Below are positions 5,080 to 6,738 of a stretch of DNA of 6,738 nucleotides, piece by piece (the first letter of the stretch is position 1; each line of letters begins with the position of its first letter). The DNA comes from Pseudomonadota bacterium (GTDB lineage Bacteria; Pseudomonadota; Alphaproteobacteria; Rhodospirillales; Casp-alpha2). The position numbers were made by a program, and so were the translations under genes. Under the pieces are notes generated by a model that was not told the origin of the DNA, ran no database searches, and saw nothing but the letters and a program-made list of their open reading frames with translations. Location: assembly GCA_022563215.1 (NCBI GenBank), contig JADFNT010000095.1, positions 1-6,738 on the forward strand, in the 5' to 3' direction.

Positions 5080-6153
5080 ATGAGTGACGGCAACCGCATG
5101 GTCGCGGCCGCCGAAGCGGTCGAGGACAAAGACGAAGATAAATTGGAAAACGGGGCCGAAATCGGGCTGCGACCGCAACGGCTCGACGATTTCATCGGCC
5201 AGGAACAGTTATGCGGCAACCTGTCGGTCTTTGTCGCCGCCGCCGCCAAGCGCGGCGAAGCCATGGACCATGTGCTTTTTCATGGGCCGCCCGGGCTCGG
5301 CAAAACGACCCTGGCGCAGATCGTCGCCCATGAACTCCGGGTCGGCTTCCGCGCAACGTCGGGGCCGGTGATCGCCAAGGCCGGCGACCTGGCGGCCATC
5401 CTCACCAACCTGCAGCCCCGGGAAGTATTGTTCATCGATGAAATCCACCGCCTTAACCCGGTGGTCGAGGAAATTCTCTATCCGGCGATGGAGGATTTCA
5501 AGGTCGATTTCACCGTCGATAGCGGGATGCACGCCAAGACGATAAATATTCCGCTCAAGCCTTTTACGTTGATCGGCGCCACGACGCGGGTGGGGTTGGT
5601 GACGGGGCCTTTGCGGTCGCGGTTCGGGATACAACATCACCTGGAGTTCTGGTCGCATGAGGATCTGGTGGCCTGCCTGCGGCGGACGGCGGGGAAGTTA
5701 AAGATCGTGGTCGATGAGAAAGTACTGGAAGTATTGGCTGGTTGCAGTCGAGGGACGCCGCGGGTGGCGAACCGTTTGTTACGCAGGGTTCGGGATTATG
5801 CTCAGGTGCATGGCGGCGGTGTGGTGACCACAGGCTTGTCAGAAAAAGCGCTGAAGATGGAGGAGATTGACGACCAGGGACTGGACAATCTGGATCGGGC
5901 TTACCTGCGGAGTTTGATGACGACGTATAAGGGTGGACCGGCGGGAGTGGAGGCGCTGGCGGCATCATTGGGTGAGGAGCGCGATACGCTGGAGGACGTG
6001 GTGGAGCCGTTCCTATTGCAGATCGGTTTCGTGGTGCGGACGCGGCAGGGACGAATGGCCACGCAGGAGTCGTATGAACATATGAAACTCGAACCACCGG
6101 CGGAGAAAAGCGGAAGAGACGAATTGGCAGCCCAACAGGAGTCGCTGTTTTGA
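5080..6153 (+). CDS. ruvB: Holliday junction branch migration helicase RuvB (mosaic composition)
   Basis: A 357-residue AAA+ motor that forms hexamers on either side of RuvA and pumps DNA through the junction. Visible are the RPQRLDDFIGQ entry motif (31-41), Walker A GPPGLGKTT (69-77), Walker B FIDEIH (118-123) and sensor 1 GATTR (166-170). The arginine-finger segment PLRSRFGI (177-184), sensor 2 GTPRVANRLLRRVRDY (225-240) and the C-terminal winged helix with GRMAT (324-328) complete it. Nothing essential appears lost. AGAGGGAG (5065-5072) lies 7 nt before the ATG, which abuts the ruvA stop. Codon choice and protein style change near codon 171 (position 5590): valine is 9 GTC to 3 GTG before and 1 GTC to 13 GTG after. 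The last 18 residues look like a free tail. A chimeric gene or chimeric contig is possible. Confidence 0.94.
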   Translation: MSDGNRMVAAAEAVEDKDEDKLENGAEIGLRPQRLDDFIGQEQLCGNLSVFVAAAAKRGEAMDHVLFHGPPGLGKTTLAQIVAHELRVGFRATSGPVIAKAGDLAAILTNLQPREVLFIDEIHRLNPVVEEILYPAMEDFKVDFTVDSGMHAKTINIPLKPFTLIGATTRVGLVTGPLRSRFGIQHHLEFWSHEDLVACLRRTAGKLKIVVDEKVLEVLAGCSRGTPRVANRLLRRVRDYAQVHGGGVVTTGLSEKALKMEEIDDQGLDNLDRAYLRSLMTTYKGGPAGVEALAASLGEERDTLEDVVEPFLLQIGFVVRTRQGRMATQESYEHMKLEPPAEKSGRDELAAQQESLF

Positions 6154-6199
6154 GGGGTGGGGATTTATTATTTTGATAGGCTGAGGGTAAAGATTTTTT

Positions 6200-6228
6200 T
6201 TGCTTTTGGGCTTTGTTGGGGGTATAAT
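6200..6228 (+). promoter_or_regulatory. Candidate promoter of the gene after ruvB
   Basis: TATAAT (6223-6228) is a perfect -10 hexamer. TTGCTT (6200-6205) is 17 bp upstream and matches the first three -35 bases. A start near 6235 gives a leader of about 45 nt to the ATG at 6279. The surrounding 6154-6278 is T- and G-rich and contains no gene I believe in. It also has a run of eight T (6194-6201), but without a good hairpin before it, so I do not call a ruvB terminator. Confidence 0.5.
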
Positions 6229-6278
6229 GCCGGGTTGTGGATTACCGCTGTAAGTTGTTTTTTTGAAGGGATTTACAG

Positions 6279-6677
6279 ATGTCGCTCTCGAGGCGTAGCG
6301 AAATGGGACGTGCGTTGTTGGTCTTTGTGGCGATTGTGTCCACGTTGATGGCGGTGGTGTTGCTGGGCCAACAGGTCACGGGCAAGACGGATTCGCAGGA
6401 AAATGGCCATGCAACCCATGTGATCTCGTTCGCCGTCGAGTTGAGTCCCGGTCGTCATGGGATCGCGGTGATTGACCAGGAGAATTATACACTTTGTTTG
6501 TATGAGTATGACGAGAGTAGAGCGAACCATGAGCGATTTGTGTTGCTGGCGGTACGTAATTTTCGTTACGACCGAATGCTGGAAGATTTTAATAACGCCG
6601 ATCCGCGGCCAGAGGAGATCAAGCAGCGTGTGATGCAGCTTCACCGGACGGAAGAAAAAGGTAATTTGGAGAACTAA
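6279..6677 (+). CDS. Unrecognised single-pass membrane protein
   Basis: A 132-residue protein I cannot assign to a named family. The ATG at 6279 is preceded at 7 nt by AAGGGA (6266-6271), and a good promoter lies upstream. After a short basic start (MSLSRRSEMGR) there is one hydrophobic segment (about 12-30, ALLVFVAIVSTLMAVVLLG), so the rest (about 31-132) is probably outside the cytoplasmic membrane. The soluble part has a plausible small beta-rich region with ELSPGRHGIAVIDQENYTLCLYEY (54-77) and FVLLAVRNFRYDRMLEDFNNADPRPEEIKQ (87-116). The pattern of a value displayed or stored, then an LLAVR-F-YD-LEDFNN run, reminds me of short anchored proteins I associate with Planctomycetota, a memory-based impression. 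It replaces the ybgC/tolQ genes expected after ruvB, and its base composition is unlike genes left of 5590. Confidence 0.75.
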   Translation: MSLSRRSEMGRALLVFVAIVSTLMAVVLLGQQVTGKTDSQENGHATHVISFAVELSPGRHGIAVIDQENYTLCLYEYDESRANHERFVLLAVRNFRYDRMLEDFNNADPRPEEIKQRVMQLHRTEEKGNLEN

Positions 6678-6704
6678 AGGAGTATCGGAGAGGATTGAAC
6701 CAAA

Positions 6705-6738
6705 GTGGTCGTGACAAAAAAATGGAGGGTTGAGATTG
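6705..6738 (+). CDS. Possible start of another gene (cut by right edge)
   Basis: From GTG at 6705 (or GTG at 6711 in the same frame) the reading frame stays open to the window end and would encode (M)VVTKKWRVEI. GGAGAGGA (6687-6694) lies about 10 nt before the first GTG. The start would come 27 nt after the stop of the membrane-protein gene, which would suit an operon. Only about 11 codons are visible, so this is a weak call. Confidence 0.3.
   Translation, partial: MVVTKKWRVEI

Noticed and set aside
6134..6149. Small hairpin at the end of ruvB as a terminator
   Set aside because: AACAG pairs with CTGTT over only 5 bp inside the coding sequence, with few GC pairs and no adjoining T-run.
6157..6348. 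63-codon frame between ruvB and the membrane-protein gene
   Set aside because: It starts at a weak GTG without a ribosome-binding site, overlaps the promoter and the start of the next gene, and has composition typical of non-coding T/G-rich sequence.
1..6738. Mobile element, phage, toxin-antitoxin or CRISPR signals
   Set aside because: No transposase or integrase motif, terminal inverted repeats, regularly spaced repeats or paired small toxin-antitoxin genes are visible, including around the ruvB composition change.

Overview
The window reads as a high-GC bacterial chromosome fragment. Up to about position 5590 it looks like an alphaproteobacterium, most likely Rhodospirillales-like. This rests on strong use of C-ending codons, on protein sequences that resemble alphaproteobacterial orthologues, and on the gene order zapA - 6S RNA - 5-formyltetrahydrofolate cyclo-ligase - YmdB-type phosphoesterase - yebC - ruvC - ruvA - ruvB. 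The taxonomic call comes from recognition of the proteins and gene order, not from a database search.

Layout: positions 1-376 hold the 5' end of a minus-strand gap gene (glyceraldehyde-3-phosphate dehydrogenase) that runs off the left edge. Positions 377-724 are a divergent regulatory region with a leader hairpin, three related TTGTTGC-type sites and a candidate promoter. Everything after that is on the plus strand. A short coiled-coil protein (725-997) and zapA (1019-1354) are followed by a 6S RNA whose two ends pair over about 157 nt (1365-1521). Then come the folate enzyme (1562-2158) and, one base later, the YmdB-type phosphoesterase (2160-2972). A GC-rich intergenic region with a terminator-like hairpin precedes yebC (3166-3915). 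The resolvasome genes ruvC, ruvA and ruvB follow, with ruvC/ruvA overlapping as ATGA and ruvA/ruvB directly abutting.

How the genes work together: the small coiled-coil protein and ZapA belong to the cell-division side. 6S RNA tunes RNA polymerase in stationary phase and sits in its conserved place beside the folate-salvage enzyme. YebC is a translation or transcription modulator often found next to ruvCAB. RuvA and RuvB migrate Holliday junctions and RuvC cuts them.

Two things stand out. First, ruvC has no ATG, GTG or TTG at the position where homologues start. The codon there is ATT, behind a perfect AGGAGG. Second, ruvB changes character part-way through. Codons 1-170 match the upstream genes (valine 9 GTC to 3 GTG), while from codon 171 on usage flips (1 GTC to 13 GTG) and the protein looks less alphaproteobacterial. 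The region after ruvB is AT-richer and encodes an unrecognised single-pass membrane protein instead of the ybgC/tol genes expected in this lineage. Either foreign DNA was joined inside ruvB or the contig is a chimera. I saw no CRISPR array, tRNA, insertion sequence or phage gene. I found no convincing new multi-gene system.
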